Shown piece after piece: positions 17,506 through 26,279 of a DNA stretch of 64,000 bases (positions are counted from its first letter, which is position 1; every line of letters starts with the position of its first letter). Made by a program: the position numbers and the translations under genes. Source of the DNA: Undibacterium sp. (lineage in GTDB: Bacteria; Pseudomonadota; Gammaproteobacteria; Burkholderiales; Burkholderiaceae_D); assembly GCA_030645915.1 (NCBI GenBank), contig JAUSNO010000025.1, forward strand, positions 1 to 64,000. Direction: 5' to 3'. The notes under the pieces are model-generated. The model did no database searches, was not told the DNA's origin, and saw nothing but the letters and a program-made list of their open reading frames with translations.

Positions 17506-18360
17506 TTATGATCGTCCTAGCGCATCGATACCCAGGACGCTGGCATCATCGGCACCATGTCCTGCCGCAATGAGCTGCTCCATTCTGGCAGCGACCGCCG
17601 GTAGCACTGCCATTGGCCGCTCACCGCAGGTCTCTAGCATCAGCCGGACATCCTTGCCTGCCATGGTCAGCTCAAAACTTGGTTTGAAGTTGCCCTTGGC
17701 CATGTTGACCCCGCGGCCCGCTACCATCGCATTCATATCAAGCATTCCCAGTACGCCGATGGCTTCTTCTGCATCGACATCGCTGGCCTGCGCCAGCGTC
17801 AGCACGTCAGCCATCACCGCGACCAGGCCGATGATCATGGCGTTGCCCATGAGTTTTTTGGCGGCGGCAAGATCGGTGCGCTCACCCAGATATTCCAGAC
17901 GCCCTGTCATTTTGGCGAGATCGGTCTTGACCGATTCGAACAGCGCACCTGGCCCTGAAACCATCATCGATCCTTGTGCATTGCGCGCGGCCGGCGGCCC
18001 CATGAAGACGGGGCAGTGCAGGTACTTTATGCCTGCCTCGCGCATCCTTTCGGCGCGCTCTGCCGTGAGCGCCGGCAAGGTCGTCGTATGGTCAATCAGG
18101 ATGACATTAGTAGAGAAGCCTGGGCGCGCCATCTCAATCATCTCGTCCACCACCGCATCATCTTTCAGCACCATGTGCACCCTGTCGGCACCACGCACGG
18201 CGTCGGCTGGCGTTGCCGCTGCCTTCACGCCGAACTGGGCGAGGGCGAGCACTTTATCCATGGAGCGATTCCATGCAGTAACAGAATCACCTCGCTTTGA
18301 AGCCGCTTCAGCCAATGCGCCCCCGAGCAAGCCCGTACCGAGAAATGCGATGTTTGCCAT
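17506..18360 (-). CDS. NAD(P)-dependent beta-hydroxyacid dehydrogenase family protein
   Basis: A 284-residue protein of the 3-hydroxyisobutyrate/6-phosphogluconate dehydrogenase-like family. The Rossmann motif GTGLLGG is near residues 7-13 and is followed by AWNRS, suggesting NADP. The substrate motif MGPPAARNAQGSMMVSG and the catalytic Lys in AAKKLMGN are present. Such enzymes oxidise short beta-hydroxy acids or reduce succinic semialdehyde or glyoxylate; the substrate is not clear. AAGGAATAAGG precedes the ATG. Confidence 0.87.
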   Translation of the reverse strand: MANIAFLGTGLLGGALAEAASKRGDSVTAWNRSMDKVLALAQFGVKAAATPADAVRGADRVHMVLKDDAVVDEMIEMARPGFSTNVILIDHTTTLPALTAERAERMREAGIKYLHCPVFMGPPAARNAQGSMMVSGPGALFESVKTDLAKMTGRLEYLGERTDLAAAKKLMGNAMIIGLVAVMADVLTLAQASDVDAEEAIGVLGMLDMNAMVAGRGVNMAKGNFKPSFELTMAGKDVRLMLETCGERPMAVLPAVAARMEQLIAAGHGADDASVLGIDALGRS

Positions 18361-18569
18361 GACCTTATTCCTTTTAAATTGAACGCCGATAGCGTAGCCA
18401 TAAAATATAGCACAGGATGATTTCTATCGATCGCCGACGATATTTCTACTCGGGGCCATCGCGTGAAAGAAAAACCCTGTCAACAAAAATGACAGTGCAT
18501 TTTAAGCAGAACGCCTGCCTCGCGCGCGCCGGAAATTGGCACAGCCTGCCTGTTTGCGTGGGCCGTCAG

Positions 18570-18923
18570 TCAGACCAGCACCTGACGAGTGGAGTTAAAA
18601 AATTGATGAATTTTTTCCTCGACCTTGGGGTCAATCATGACTTCAGGACGCCTGCCGTTTGGGCAGACCAGTTGCGGTGTGGTTCCAAACAGGCGGCAAA
18701 TCAACGGGCGCTCTTCATATACTTCGCAGCCGTTTTTCCCCAGATGGGGACAACTCAGGTCGGCAAGCGCGAGATCGTGCTCCGCCGCGCTTTTTCTCGG
18801 CAGTCTTGCCATTTCGTCGGTGGAGGTCGTCACCGGACCGCAGCAGTCATGACAGCCGGGTATGCACTCGAACGAAGGTATCCGAGTCCTGAAAAATTTT
18901 ATTTTTTGGCTATTGCTGGTCAT
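18570..18923 (-). CDS. YkgJ family cysteine cluster protein
   Basis: A 117-residue protein of the YkgJ (CxxCxxCC) family, thought to bind an iron-sulfur cluster or zinc. The cysteines are arranged as CIPGCHDCC near the N-terminus, then CPHLGKNGC and CRLF in the middle, and one in VCPNGR. It diverges from the 19212 gene across a region with a 19-bp perfect palindrome. Family function is unknown. Confidence 0.85.
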   Translation of the reverse strand: MTSNSQKIKFFRTRIPSFECIPGCHDCCGPVTTSTDEMARLPRKSAAEHDLALADLSCPHLGKNGCEVYEERPLICRLFGTTPQLVCPNGRRPEVMIDPKVEEKIHQFFNSTRQVLV

Positions 18924-19014
18924 GTACTGGTGTTTATCATTTTTCTGGCTCTGGTTCCAAATTAATCGCTATGCCAGATCGGATTTTATCAGCCATCATT
19001 TTAATTCAAAAAAC

Positions 19015-19033
19015 ATGATAATACTATTATCAT
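19015..19033. promoter_or_regulatory. Perfect 19-bp palindrome, candidate operator
   Basis: The arms ATGATAATA and TATTATCAT flank a single C. The GATAAT/ATTATC half-sites recall Fur boxes, but their spacing is two bases longer than the classical Fur arrangement. It lies between the YkgJ gene and the 19212 gene cluster. A second short inverted repeat, ATTCAG-N6-CTGAAT at 19154-19171, is 40 bases before the next gene. Confidence 0.4.
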
Positions 19034-19211
19034 TGAAATTACATCAAAAGCTGATAAAATGCGGGTAATTATTGCGTGGCTTATCAGCGCTGGAAGACAC
19101 ATTTGCGGATCAAGCCAGTTCAACACAGGGCATGATTTTTATGCTAATCACACATTCAGGCCAGGCTGAATAACACCCATTTGAATATGGCATCGATTGA
19201 AGGAACAAATC

Positions 19212-19436
19212 ATGGCGATTACTTCTACTCATGTTGCGTTTAACCGCGCATTTAAATTAGTCCATGGAAAATTGGTCTGCCTTAAAAGCTTCCCGAAAGA
19301 TCAAGAGGTAAAAGCGTTTCGCCTCACCCATCAGGACGGACGCGTCGGCCATGTCGTTACCAATGCGTTACAGCAAAGTACGGCCGATGCCAGTCAATTA
19401 ATGGGCAGTGTGATTTGGCAGGTGAAAAATGTTTGA
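19212..19436 (+). CDS. Hypothetical 74-residue protein
   Basis: A small basic protein beginning MAITSTHVAF. No family is recognised, and there is no signal peptide or membrane segment. AAGGA stands before the ATG. Its 3' end overlaps the start of the following methyltransferase-like gene by eight bases, a strong sign of co-translation and joint function with the two spermidine-synthase-like proteins downstream. Confidence 0.65.
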   Translation: MAITSTHVAFNRAFKLVHGKLVCLKSFPKDQEVKAFRLTHQDGRVGHVVTNALQQSTADASQLMGSVIWQVKNV

Positions 19437-20502
19437 GCGTAACACTGACCAGAAATTTAACATGACGAAGACACAGCGCATTCCATTTTTGAGCCATCAA
19501 TGTCTGAGAGATTTACGTCAGAAATGCAATCAATGGCTAGAGGGTTTTGGTGACGCGCTGTCTGAGCCAGGCGCAGATAGCTCGTCACTGAGTGCATTTG
19601 AAACCGCCTGTAGTAACAGCAATGGCAAGCCTTTCGCTTTCGATGACGGCAATATGCGTTCCCTGCATTTTGACAGACGCAACATGCAAAGTGCCATGTG
19701 GATAGAAGCGCCAAATGAACTTGCCTTCGGATATACCCGATGCATGATGGGTTTTTTATTATCGAATACAGCACCGAAACATATCTTGATGGTAGGCCTG
19801 GGCGGCGGCTCCCTGGTGAAATATTGCCATCAATATTTGCCGCAAACGCGTATCACGGTCGTTGAGATTGATGCGGACGTGATTGCATTGCGCGATCAAT
19901 TTCTCATTCCGCCGGACGATGACAGGCTCCAGATCATTCATATCGACGCCGTGAAGTATGTCCATCAGGCAGTGCATGAAGTTGACGTGATCCTGCTCGA
20001 TGGCTTTGATGCAGATGGCTTGGTGGACGGGCTCGTTACCGATGATTTTTATCTGGCATGCAACAACCTATTGAGCCAGGAAGGTATTTTAGTAAGTAAT
20101 ATGTGGGGGGATTCAAGTGATTTGGCAGCATTGATAGGCCGTAAGAATGCCATCTTTGGCAATGCTGTCTGGTGGTGCCGATCTATCGATAGCTATAACC
20201 TCATTACTTTTGCTTTCAAATCGGGAGGCGAGCACTTTAAGCGCCCGCTGATCGAGCGTGCCAAGCAACTGGATCAAGACTACGGATTGGAACTTGAAAA
20301 ATTGGCCGGACGTTTAAAGACCTTATCAGAGACCGATTTTATCGACAATGCAGCAACTTGCCGCACAGATGAAGGCTTGCTTAGCCTACTGTCTATCGAA
20401 CAGCTGACAAAAAAAATAAGAGACCATTTGGTCGTGGATGAATTGCTCGCACGTACGCGTCTGGAATGGCTGGAAACACAACCGCAACCGGAAAATTTTT
20501 AG
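19429..20502 (+). CDS. Spermidine-synthase-like class I methyltransferase fold protein (paralogue A)
   Basis: A 357-residue protein with the spermidine synthase/SAM-methyltransferase fold. The nucleotide motif is MVGLGGGSLVKYC, then VVEIDADVI, and a putative active-site segment VILLDGFDADG. The SpeE hallmark GGGDG is absent, so aminopropyl transfer should not be assumed. An N-terminal extension of about 70 residues and a charged C-terminal tail of about 90 are unusual. AGGTGA precedes the ATG inside the upstream gene. A second paralogue follows. Confidence 0.75.
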   Translation: MFERNTDQKFNMTKTQRIPFLSHQCLRDLRQKCNQWLEGFGDALSEPGADSSSLSAFETACSNSNGKPFAFDDGNMRSLHFDRRNMQSAMWIEAPNELAFGYTRCMMGFLLSNTAPKHILMVGLGGGSLVKYCHQYLPQTRITVVEIDADVIALRDQFLIPPDDDRLQIIHIDAVKYVHQAVHEVDVILLDGFDADGLVDGLVTDDFYLACNNLLSQEGILVSNMWGDSSDLAALIGRKNAIFGNAVWWCRSIDSYNLITFAFKSGGEHFKRPLIERAKQLDQDYGLELEKLAGRLKTLSETDFIDNAATCRTDEGLLSLLSIEQLTKKIRDHLVVDELLARTRLEWLETQPQPENF

Positions 20503-20635
20503 TTAACATCCCGATGAACAAGGCATCCGTATTATGGCAATCAATCGATAGAGGGCACGCCTGCCCGATCCGGTTGAGGTTTTCTCCAGACATGGCCTGG
20601 CTACTTTCTGGCGCCATTAATCACGAGGTCATTTG

Positions 20636-21418
20636 ATGATTGTAGAAAATTTTGAACAGTTACTCACGGTGCTACGTGATAAAAAACTCTATATTTACCA
20701 GTCAGATAACACGACTTCCTTGCACTTTACAATTACCGCTGTGCAAAGCGAGATGTGTAGCCAGTCACCAAATAAACTGGTGCTGGGATATACCCGCACG
20801 ATGATGGGTTTTTTACTGTTCAACCCTGAGCCGCGCCGTATTGGAATGATCGGCTTGGGTGGCGGATCTTTACCAAAGTACTGCTATGCCTATTTGCCAA
20901 ACGCCAGCATTGTGGTGGCGGAGAATAATCCCGAAGTGATCGCCCTAAGGGAGAGTTTCTTCATCCCGGAAAATAATTCCCGCTTTAACGTAGTCTGTGC
21001 AGACGGTGCCGATTTTGTAAAAGAAAATTCCCTTCAGTTTGATGTCCTCATCATTGATGGGTTTGAGGACCATGGACAGCCGAGACAGTTATGCACGCAG
21101 GAATTCTACCGCGACTGCTATAGTTCACTTGCGCCGGACGGTGTGATGGTGGTCAATTTTCTTGATTGCGAATCTAAAAATATCGCTTTCATCGAGCGTA
21201 TTTACGATAGCTTTGACGGTAAGATCGTGGTTATCAATGCACTTGAGTCATCCAATAAAATTGTCTTCGGGTTTAAGGGAAATACACGATTCGTCTCTGA
21301 CGATGACTTGCGTAGCCGCCTGAAGTCGCTCGTCCAGCATCATCCGGTAGGCCTCACCAAAACAGCACGGGATATTGTACTCAAACGGCGTATTCATGCG
21401 CCTGTCACTGAGCGCTGA
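20636..21418 (+). CDS. Spermidine-synthase-like class I methyltransferase fold protein (paralogue B)
   Basis: A 260-residue relative of the preceding gene. They share GYTRxMMGFLL, GLGGGSLxKYC, the VIALRxxFxIP segment and (L/I)(L/I)DGF. The acidic ribose-binding motif differs (AENNPEV here against VEIDADV), which suggests diverged ligand use. It lacks the long ends of paralogue A. The ATG follows GAGG, and an in-frame TTG one codon earlier is less likely. The pair probably acts in one pathway, unidentified here. Confidence 0.75.
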   Translation: MIVENFEQLLTVLRDKKLYIYQSDNTTSLHFTITAVQSEMCSQSPNKLVLGYTRTMMGFLLFNPEPRRIGMIGLGGGSLPKYCYAYLPNASIVVAENNPEVIALRESFFIPENNSRFNVVCADGADFVKENSLQFDVLIIDGFEDHGQPRQLCTQEFYRDCYSSLAPDGVMVVNFLDCESKNIAFIERIYDSFDGKIVVINALESSNKIVFGFKGNTRFVSDDDLRSRLKSLVQHHPVGLTKTARDIVLKRRIHAPVTER

Positions 21419-21479
21419 ACAGACCGACACGCAAGATAACCATCAACATGCAATTTGCACTCTTTTATATCCACAAAAA

Positions 21480-21815
21480 ATGGCCAAAGTAAAAGTCAAA
21501 CCGCCCAGCGAGAATCGACCGTCAGAGAGCTCTTTTTTTCTGTGGGACGGCGATACACTGGTGCTCAATATCCTCGGAAAACCAAGTGCGGGCAAAGACG
21601 CCATCGGGAAAGTAAAGGGGTGCCAGCTGAAGATCAGCGTCACGGCCGCGCCTGTCGCCGGTAAGGCGACCGACCACATGGTAAGGTTTTTGGCCAAGGA
21701 GTTTGATGTGGCGTGCTCTGATATCGAGGTCGTTTTTGGGCGGATGAACGTGAATAAAAAATTACGCATCCGATCGCCCAAAAAACTTCCGGATGTGATT
21801 GCAAAAAATCAGTGA
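21480..21815 (+). CDS. DUF167 (YggU) family protein
   Basis: A 111-residue small basic protein of the conserved DUF167/YggU family, function unknown. The family core is visible: LWDGDTLVLNILGKPSAGKD, then VTAAPVAGKATDHMVRFLA, then VVFGRMNVNKKLRI. The start at MAKVKVKPP gives a normal family length, but no ribosome site supports it. An in-frame ATG at 21396 that overlaps the previous gene is possible. Confidence 0.8.
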   Translation: MAKVKVKPPSENRPSESSFFLWDGDTLVLNILGKPSAGKDAIGKVKGCQLKISVTAAPVAGKATDHMVRFLAKEFDVACSDIEVVFGRMNVNKKLRIRSPKKLPDVIAKNQ

Positions 21816-21992
21816 TTGCACATGCGCGGGAGACAGGAACGCGGCGGCGGCAGGCATCAAAACCGCTATCGGTTCTGCGCTGCGCATCGGCTTACCCGGC
21901 TTGGTATTGTCCAGGCAATGCGCGCAGAAAACGCAAGACAGGCATGGTAATTAAATTATAATTCACGGCAATTGACGACTTAGAGGATACCC

Positions 21993-22178
21993 ATGGAAAA
22001 CAAGACCGCTAGATTGACTGTATTGGTCGATCCGGTAAAGAAAAAAGCATTTGAAGAATTGTGTTCGGGTCAGGATCTGACGCCGTCTCAGGTGATACGC
22101 CAATTGATGCGCGAATACATGGAAAGACATGGCATCGACTACAGCACAAAAAGCAAAATTGGCATGGTTAAAAAATAG
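21993..22178 (+). CDS. Ribbon-helix-helix (CopG-like) DNA-binding protein
   Basis: A 61-residue protein with an N-terminal beta strand (ARLTVLVDPVKKKAFEELC) and two helices typical of the RHH fold; SQVIRQLMREYMER forms the second helix. GAGG precedes the ATG. RHH proteins bind DNA as dimers, often as antitoxins or plasmid regulators, but no toxin gene is adjacent, so it is more likely a stand-alone regulator. Confidence 0.75.
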   Translation: MENKTARLTVLVDPVKKKAFEELCSGQDLTPSQVIRQLMREYMERHGIDYSTKSKIGMVKK

Positions 22179-22288
22179 CCGGGCGTGCGCTATTACCTGC
22201 GTTCTGTCTCAACGATAGGTCGAATTCGCCGCTAATATGCATCTCGTCAAATGCTTGCCGCTATAAAACTGAAAACAGGCACCGCCAT

Positions 22289-22349
22289 CACGCAATCCCC
22301 ATGCGGGCTAGCGGCCGGGCAGGCCCGGAACCCGCATGGATAGGGCGTG
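22289..22349 (-). repeat. 61-bp palindromic repeat, copy 4 (inverted)
   Basis: Read on the minus strand it opens CACGCCCTATCCATGCGGG and ends GGGGATTGCGTG, matching copies 3 and 6, so it is inserted in the opposite direction. It lies between two plus-strand genes. Confidence 0.8.
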
Positions 22350-22427
22350 CTGGCGGCATGTGTTGAGAATTAAAATACCGCGCCTGCTGCTACACTGCAT
22401 GACTTATTTAACAACCGGAGTCGCCTG

Positions 22428-23315
22428 ATGATCACTCGCCGCACATTGCTTGCAGGGCTGTTCGCACTAAGCTGGTCTATGCTTAACCCGCTAGCCGCAT
22501 TGGCCGACAATTTTACGTCGGACCGTATTAGCGTCAAGACCGAAGGTACGGGCAGCGATGTGATTCTTATCCCCGGGCTGAATTCGTCGCCACGCGTCTG
22601 GGCCGAGATGATCAAGGCCGCTCCCGGTCATCGCTATCATCTTGTTCAGATCTCCGGCTTTGCCGGGCAGCCTAAGGGTGGCAATGTCGATGGCCTGGTG
22701 GCCGCACCGGTTGCAGAAGAGATCTCGCGTTACATTCGGTCGGAACAGTTGACAAAACCCGCGGTGATTGGCCATTCCATGGGAGGCTCCATCGGCATGA
22801 TGCTGGCCGCACGCCATCCGCAGATGGTCTCCCGGCTGATGGTGGTAGATATGCTCCCTTTCCTGGGCGCGATGTTTGGCCCACCGGGAACAACTGCTGA
22901 AAGTATCAAGCCAACCGCCGATGCAATGCTGGCGCAATTGCGCAATGCAGATCCGGCGACGCGCCAGCAGAGATCCGAAGCGACGCTCAACGGCATGATC
23001 AACACCGTGACAATGCGCCCCGGCGCGATTGATGATTCCATCAGAAGTGATCTTGATGTTTCAGCGCGTGCCTATCATGAGCTGATCGTGACGGACCTGA
23101 CGCCGGAACTCATCCATATCGCCGTGCCCTCAACGGTACTGTATGTGTTGCCAAAAGGCGTGCCGGTAACGGAAGCGCAACTGGATACTTTTTACCAGTT
23201 CGCCTATACCTCACTCAAAGGCGTCACCCTGAAACGGGTTGGGGCAAGCGCTCACTTCATCATGTGGGACCAGGCCGAACAGTTCCACAGCGAAGTGAAG
23301 ACGTTTCTGCATTGA
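22428..23315 (+). CDS. Exported alpha/beta hydrolase
   Basis: A 295-residue alpha/beta-hydrolase. The N-terminus MITRRTLLAGLFALSW has an RR pair before a hydrophobic stretch and ends PLAALA, so Tat-type export is possible. The nucleophile is the Ser in GHSMGG, the oxyanion turn is IPGLNSS, and a C-terminal GASAHFIMWD supplies the likely catalytic His. The substrate is unknown. A strong terminator follows. Confidence 0.88.
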   Translation: MITRRTLLAGLFALSWSMLNPLAALADNFTSDRISVKTEGTGSDVILIPGLNSSPRVWAEMIKAAPGHRYHLVQISGFAGQPKGGNVDGLVAAPVAEEISRYIRSEQLTKPAVIGHSMGGSIGMMLAARHPQMVSRLMVVDMLPFLGAMFGPPGTTAESIKPTADAMLAQLRNADPATRQQRSEATLNGMINTVTMRPGAIDDSIRSDLDVSARAYHELIVTDLTPELIHIAVPSTVLYVLPKGVPVTEAQLDTFYQFAYTSLKGVTLKRVGASAHFIMWDQAEQFHSEVKTFLH

Positions 23316-23340
23316 ACCGCGACCATGTTTTGTAATGAAT

Positions 23341-23372
23341 AAAAAAACCCAGCGCCTGGCGCTGGGTTTTTT
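23341..23372. terminator. Bidirectional terminator
   Basis: A GC-rich stem CCCAGCG/CGCTGGG (extendable to nine pairs) is preceded by seven As and followed by six Ts. It serves the hydrolase on the plus strand and the cyclophilin gene on the minus strand. Confidence 0.92.
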
Positions 23373-23400
23373 GATCGAGCTATCCTTCTGCGATTGATGC

Positions 23401-24234
23401 TTATTGCGTCTGCAGCACCGAATTAATCATGACCGGCGTAACAGGCACGTCGCTCATGCCACCTTGTGTGGAGGTCGCAACAACTTTGATTTTGTCGACG
23501 ACATCGAGTCCCTGAACAACTTTACCGAATACCGCATAGCCACCGCTATCGGTGTTGAGTGCGACATTATCGATGACGTTAATAAAAAACTGTGACGTAG
23601 CCGAATCCAATACCGAAGTGCGTGCCATGGCGATGCTGCCGCGAATGTTACTCAGGCCTTTTCCAACTTCCAGCTTGATCGGCGCCAGTGTTGCCGGTTG
23701 CTGCAAAGCGCTGGTAAAACCGCCGCCCTGGATCATGAAGCCATCAATCACGCGATGGAATATTTTATTCACGTAAAAACTATTCTCCGTGTACTGCAGG
23801 AAGTTATCGACGGTGACCGGCGCAAGTGCCGGGTTCAATTCAAGCACAATTGTTCCCAGAGATGTCGTCATTGTTACCTGTGGCTGCGCAGCGAGGGGGA
23901 TAGTCATCGTGCCGGCATACAGGCTGCTGCCGTCGGCGGCGGTGATGTTCATCGCCACGCTGCCTACGCCGACCATCTTGCAGGAAAATACCTTTTGTGT
24001 GGCACTGCCGCCGGCGACTTCAGTGATTTTCAGGCAGCCAAGATGGGAGATATTAAAACCGGCATCCAGGTTTTGGCCGGTCACGGTGATATTCGTCGTC
24101 TTGCGGTAAACCAGCTGATCCGTCGTCACTGCACTGATCGTTGCCTTCTTGGTCGCTGTGGAACTGCCGCCGCCACAGGCTGACAGCAAGATGGAGGTAG
24201 CGACGATGGCGGTAAAACAAAAACGTGATTTCAA
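23401..24234 (-). CDS. Cyclophilin-type peptidyl-prolyl isomerase lipoprotein
   Basis: A 277-residue lipoprotein with lipobox LLSAC followed by GGGSS. Residues of about 30-120 form an Ig/IPT-like beta domain with two cysteines, and about 130-275 form a cyclophilin domain (MTTSLGTIVLELNPALAP, FHRVIDGFMIQGGG, SQFFINV). The arginine of FHRV and the glutamine of MIQGGG are conserved, so isomerase activity is likely, probably periplasmic. I chose the TTG at 24234 because GGAG lies six bases upstream and it gives a normal MKSRF signal. Confidence 0.85.
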   Translation of the reverse strand: MKSRFCFTAIVATSILLSACGGGSSTATKKATISAVTTDQLVYRKTTNITVTGQNLDAGFNISHLGCLKITEVAGGSATQKVFSCKMVGVGSVAMNITAADGSSLYAGTMTIPLAAQPQVTMTTSLGTIVLELNPALAPVTVDNFLQYTENSFYVNKIFHRVIDGFMIQGGGFTSALQQPATLAPIKLEVGKGLSNIRGSIAMARTSVLDSATSQFFINVIDNVALNTDSGGYAVFGKVVQGLDVVDKIKVVATSTQGGMSDVPVTPVMINSVLQTQ

Positions 24235-24410
24235 TGGATTCTCCAAAAGAATTTTATTGCGACTATTGATTGCCTCTTTACGAGATCGAAGTATAGAGAA
24301 AGCTGTTCATCTATGGCAAGCAAGATACGAAGTGATACAAATTAAGCGTGCATTCAGGCCGCAGCCGTTTTTTCATCACCCGTAGGTGCGGCACGAAAAA
24401 TAACGCGATT

Positions 24411-26105
24411 CTATTTTGGCGCGAACCGTTGCAGAACATGGCTTGCCATCCCCTTGGCCAACTCTTCTTCGCCGAAGAAGATGGTGCCGATTTCTTCCGT
24501 ATGCAGCAGTGAGGATTCTTCCTCACTATGGGTGCGCAAGACAATTTCTATCTCCGGATTGAGTGCGCGCGCGGTGTCCGCCATTTGCCTGACGTTGAGC
24601 GGGTCAGGCGTAGCGACGACCAGCATGGCGGCGTTGGCAATGTGCGCCTGGATCAATACTGCCGGATCTGCCGCGTTGCCTGAGACTGCGGCGATACCTT
24701 TTTTGCGCAAGCCTTCGACCAGATCGCGGTTCTGTTCCGCCACCACATACGGGATGCCGCGTTCATCGAGGGCCTTGGCGATCCTGCGCCCGACCCGGCC
24801 AAAACCGACAAGAACTACCTGTCCTTCCAGGTACTTGCGCTCGGTGCTCATGGGTAATTCGGCATACGGGTCTTGCCGCTGTTCCAGATGACGGGCAAAT
24901 TCAGAATGTTTGAGCACCCAACGACGCAATGGCTCGATGGCGGCAAACAGGAAAGAATTGAGCGCAATGGAGATCAGCACCCCCGCCAGCACCAGGCTCA
25001 GGCCCTCGGCTGGCAGCAAACCCAGTGACAGCCCCAAACCGGCCAGAATGATGGAGAACTCACCGATTTGTCCCAGGCTGGCCGCTATCGTCAATGCCGT
25101 GTTAAGCGGGTAGCGCAGCAGCATCACCAGTGCAAATGCGGCGAGTGAATTGCCCAGAACGATAACGAGAACAACACCCAGCACACGCAGCGGTTGCTCT
25201 ATCAGGATGGCAGGGTTGACCACCATACCAACCGAGACAAAAAACAGCACCGAAAAAGCGTCGCGCAGGGGCAAGGATTCTTCCGCCGCGCGATGGCTGA
25301 ATTCAGATTCGCGCATCACCGTGCCGGCAAAGAAGGCACCAAGCGCAAACGATACGTTGAACAAGGCAGACGCGCCGTAGGCGATACCAATCGCCGTGGC
25401 GATGACAGACAGGGTGAACAGTTCGCGCGAGCCAGTGCGGGCTACCTGCCACAGCAACCACGGCAAAGCACGGCGTCCCACAATCAGCATCAGCGCAATG
25501 AAGGCAGACACCTGCAACAAGGTTTGTCCCAGCGTTATCCAGAGCGGCTTGGCTTGTGCAGCCAGATCGGTCGGGCCACCCAGCACGCCCGCCAGCGGGG
25601 GCAACAGTACCAGAACCAGCACCGTGACCAGATCCTGCACCACCAGCCAGCCAACGGCGATACGCCCGTTCATCGTGTCCAGCGTATTGCGCGCTTCCAG
25701 CGACTTGAGCAGCACCACGGTGCTGGCGCAGGCCAGCGACAAACCGAAAATCAGCATCCCGCCAACGCTCCAGTCCCACCACCAGGCCAGCCCCATGCCA
25801 AGCGCGGTGGTGGCACCCATCTGCAGCACGGCACCAGGCACCGCAACACGCTTCACCGCAAGCAGATCATCGGGCGAAAAGTGGAGTCCGACACCAAACA
25901 TCAGCAGCATGATGCCGATCTCCGATAACTGCGAGGCGATGTGCACATCGGCAACGAAGCCGGGGGTGGCGGGCCCGATGAGTATCCCCGCGATCAGGTA
26001 GCCGACCAGCGCCGGCAGCTTGAGACGTTCGGCGATAAATCCAAGGATCAACGCCGCACCAAAACCTGCTGCAATGGTAGTGATCAGAGGCATGCTGTGA
26101 TCCAT
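24411..26105 (-). CDS. ybaL: Kef/YbaL-type monovalent cation:proton antiporter
   Basis: A 564-residue CPA2 antiporter. About residues 1-390 hold twelve hydrophobic segments and the family sequences LVGYLIAGILIGP, LLMFGVGLHFS and ASTVVLLKSLE. The C-terminal part is a cytoplasmic TrkA-N Rossmann domain (VLVGFGRVGRRIA) that senses nucleotides. Similarity to E. coli YbaL is strong along the whole length. The substrate (potassium or sodium) is not decided by the sequence. Confidence 0.9.
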   Translation of the reverse strand: MDHSMPLITTIAAGFGAALILGFIAERLKLPALVGYLIAGILIGPATPGFVADVHIASQLSEIGIMLLMFGVGLHFSPDDLLAVKRVAVPGAVLQMGATTALGMGLAWWWDWSVGGMLIFGLSLACASTVVLLKSLEARNTLDTMNGRIAVGWLVVQDLVTVLVLVLLPPLAGVLGGPTDLAAQAKPLWITLGQTLLQVSAFIALMLIVGRRALPWLLWQVARTGSRELFTLSVIATAIGIAYGASALFNVSFALGAFFAGTVMRESEFSHRAAEESLPLRDAFSVLFFVSVGMVVNPAILIEQPLRVLGVVLVIVLGNSLAAFALVMLLRYPLNTALTIAASLGQIGEFSIILAGLGLSLGLLPAEGLSLVLAGVLISIALNSFLFAAIEPLRRWVLKHSEFARHLEQRQDPYAELPMSTERKYLEGQVVLVGFGRVGRRIAKALDERGIPYVVAEQNRDLVEGLRKKGIAAVSGNAADPAVLIQAHIANAAMLVVATPDPLNVRQMADTARALNPEIEIVLRTHSEEESSLLHTEEIGTIFFGEEELAKGMASHVLQRFAPK

Positions 26106-26279
26106 TCAATTCCTTTTCGCTAGAGCGCCGAACCAGTGTGGCTGACTTGATTTTAGCAGCTTTGGCTGGGACCAAGAATCGGGCCTACATCGCCCCGCTG
26201 CTGGCAACACCGGAGGCCCAGCCGATACCGGCAAAACGAATACGCAACGGACAATAATGAGCTGTCAGCAGATCGAGGA

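Noticed and set aside
18417-18965. A 182-codon plus-strand frame over the YkgJ gene
   Set aside because: The opposite strand has a clear cysteine-cluster protein; this frame shows no recognisable domain.
25194-25928. A 244-codon plus-strand frame within the antiporter gene
   Set aside because: Glutamine/histidine/arginine-rich shadow of the membrane helices of the Kef-type gene.
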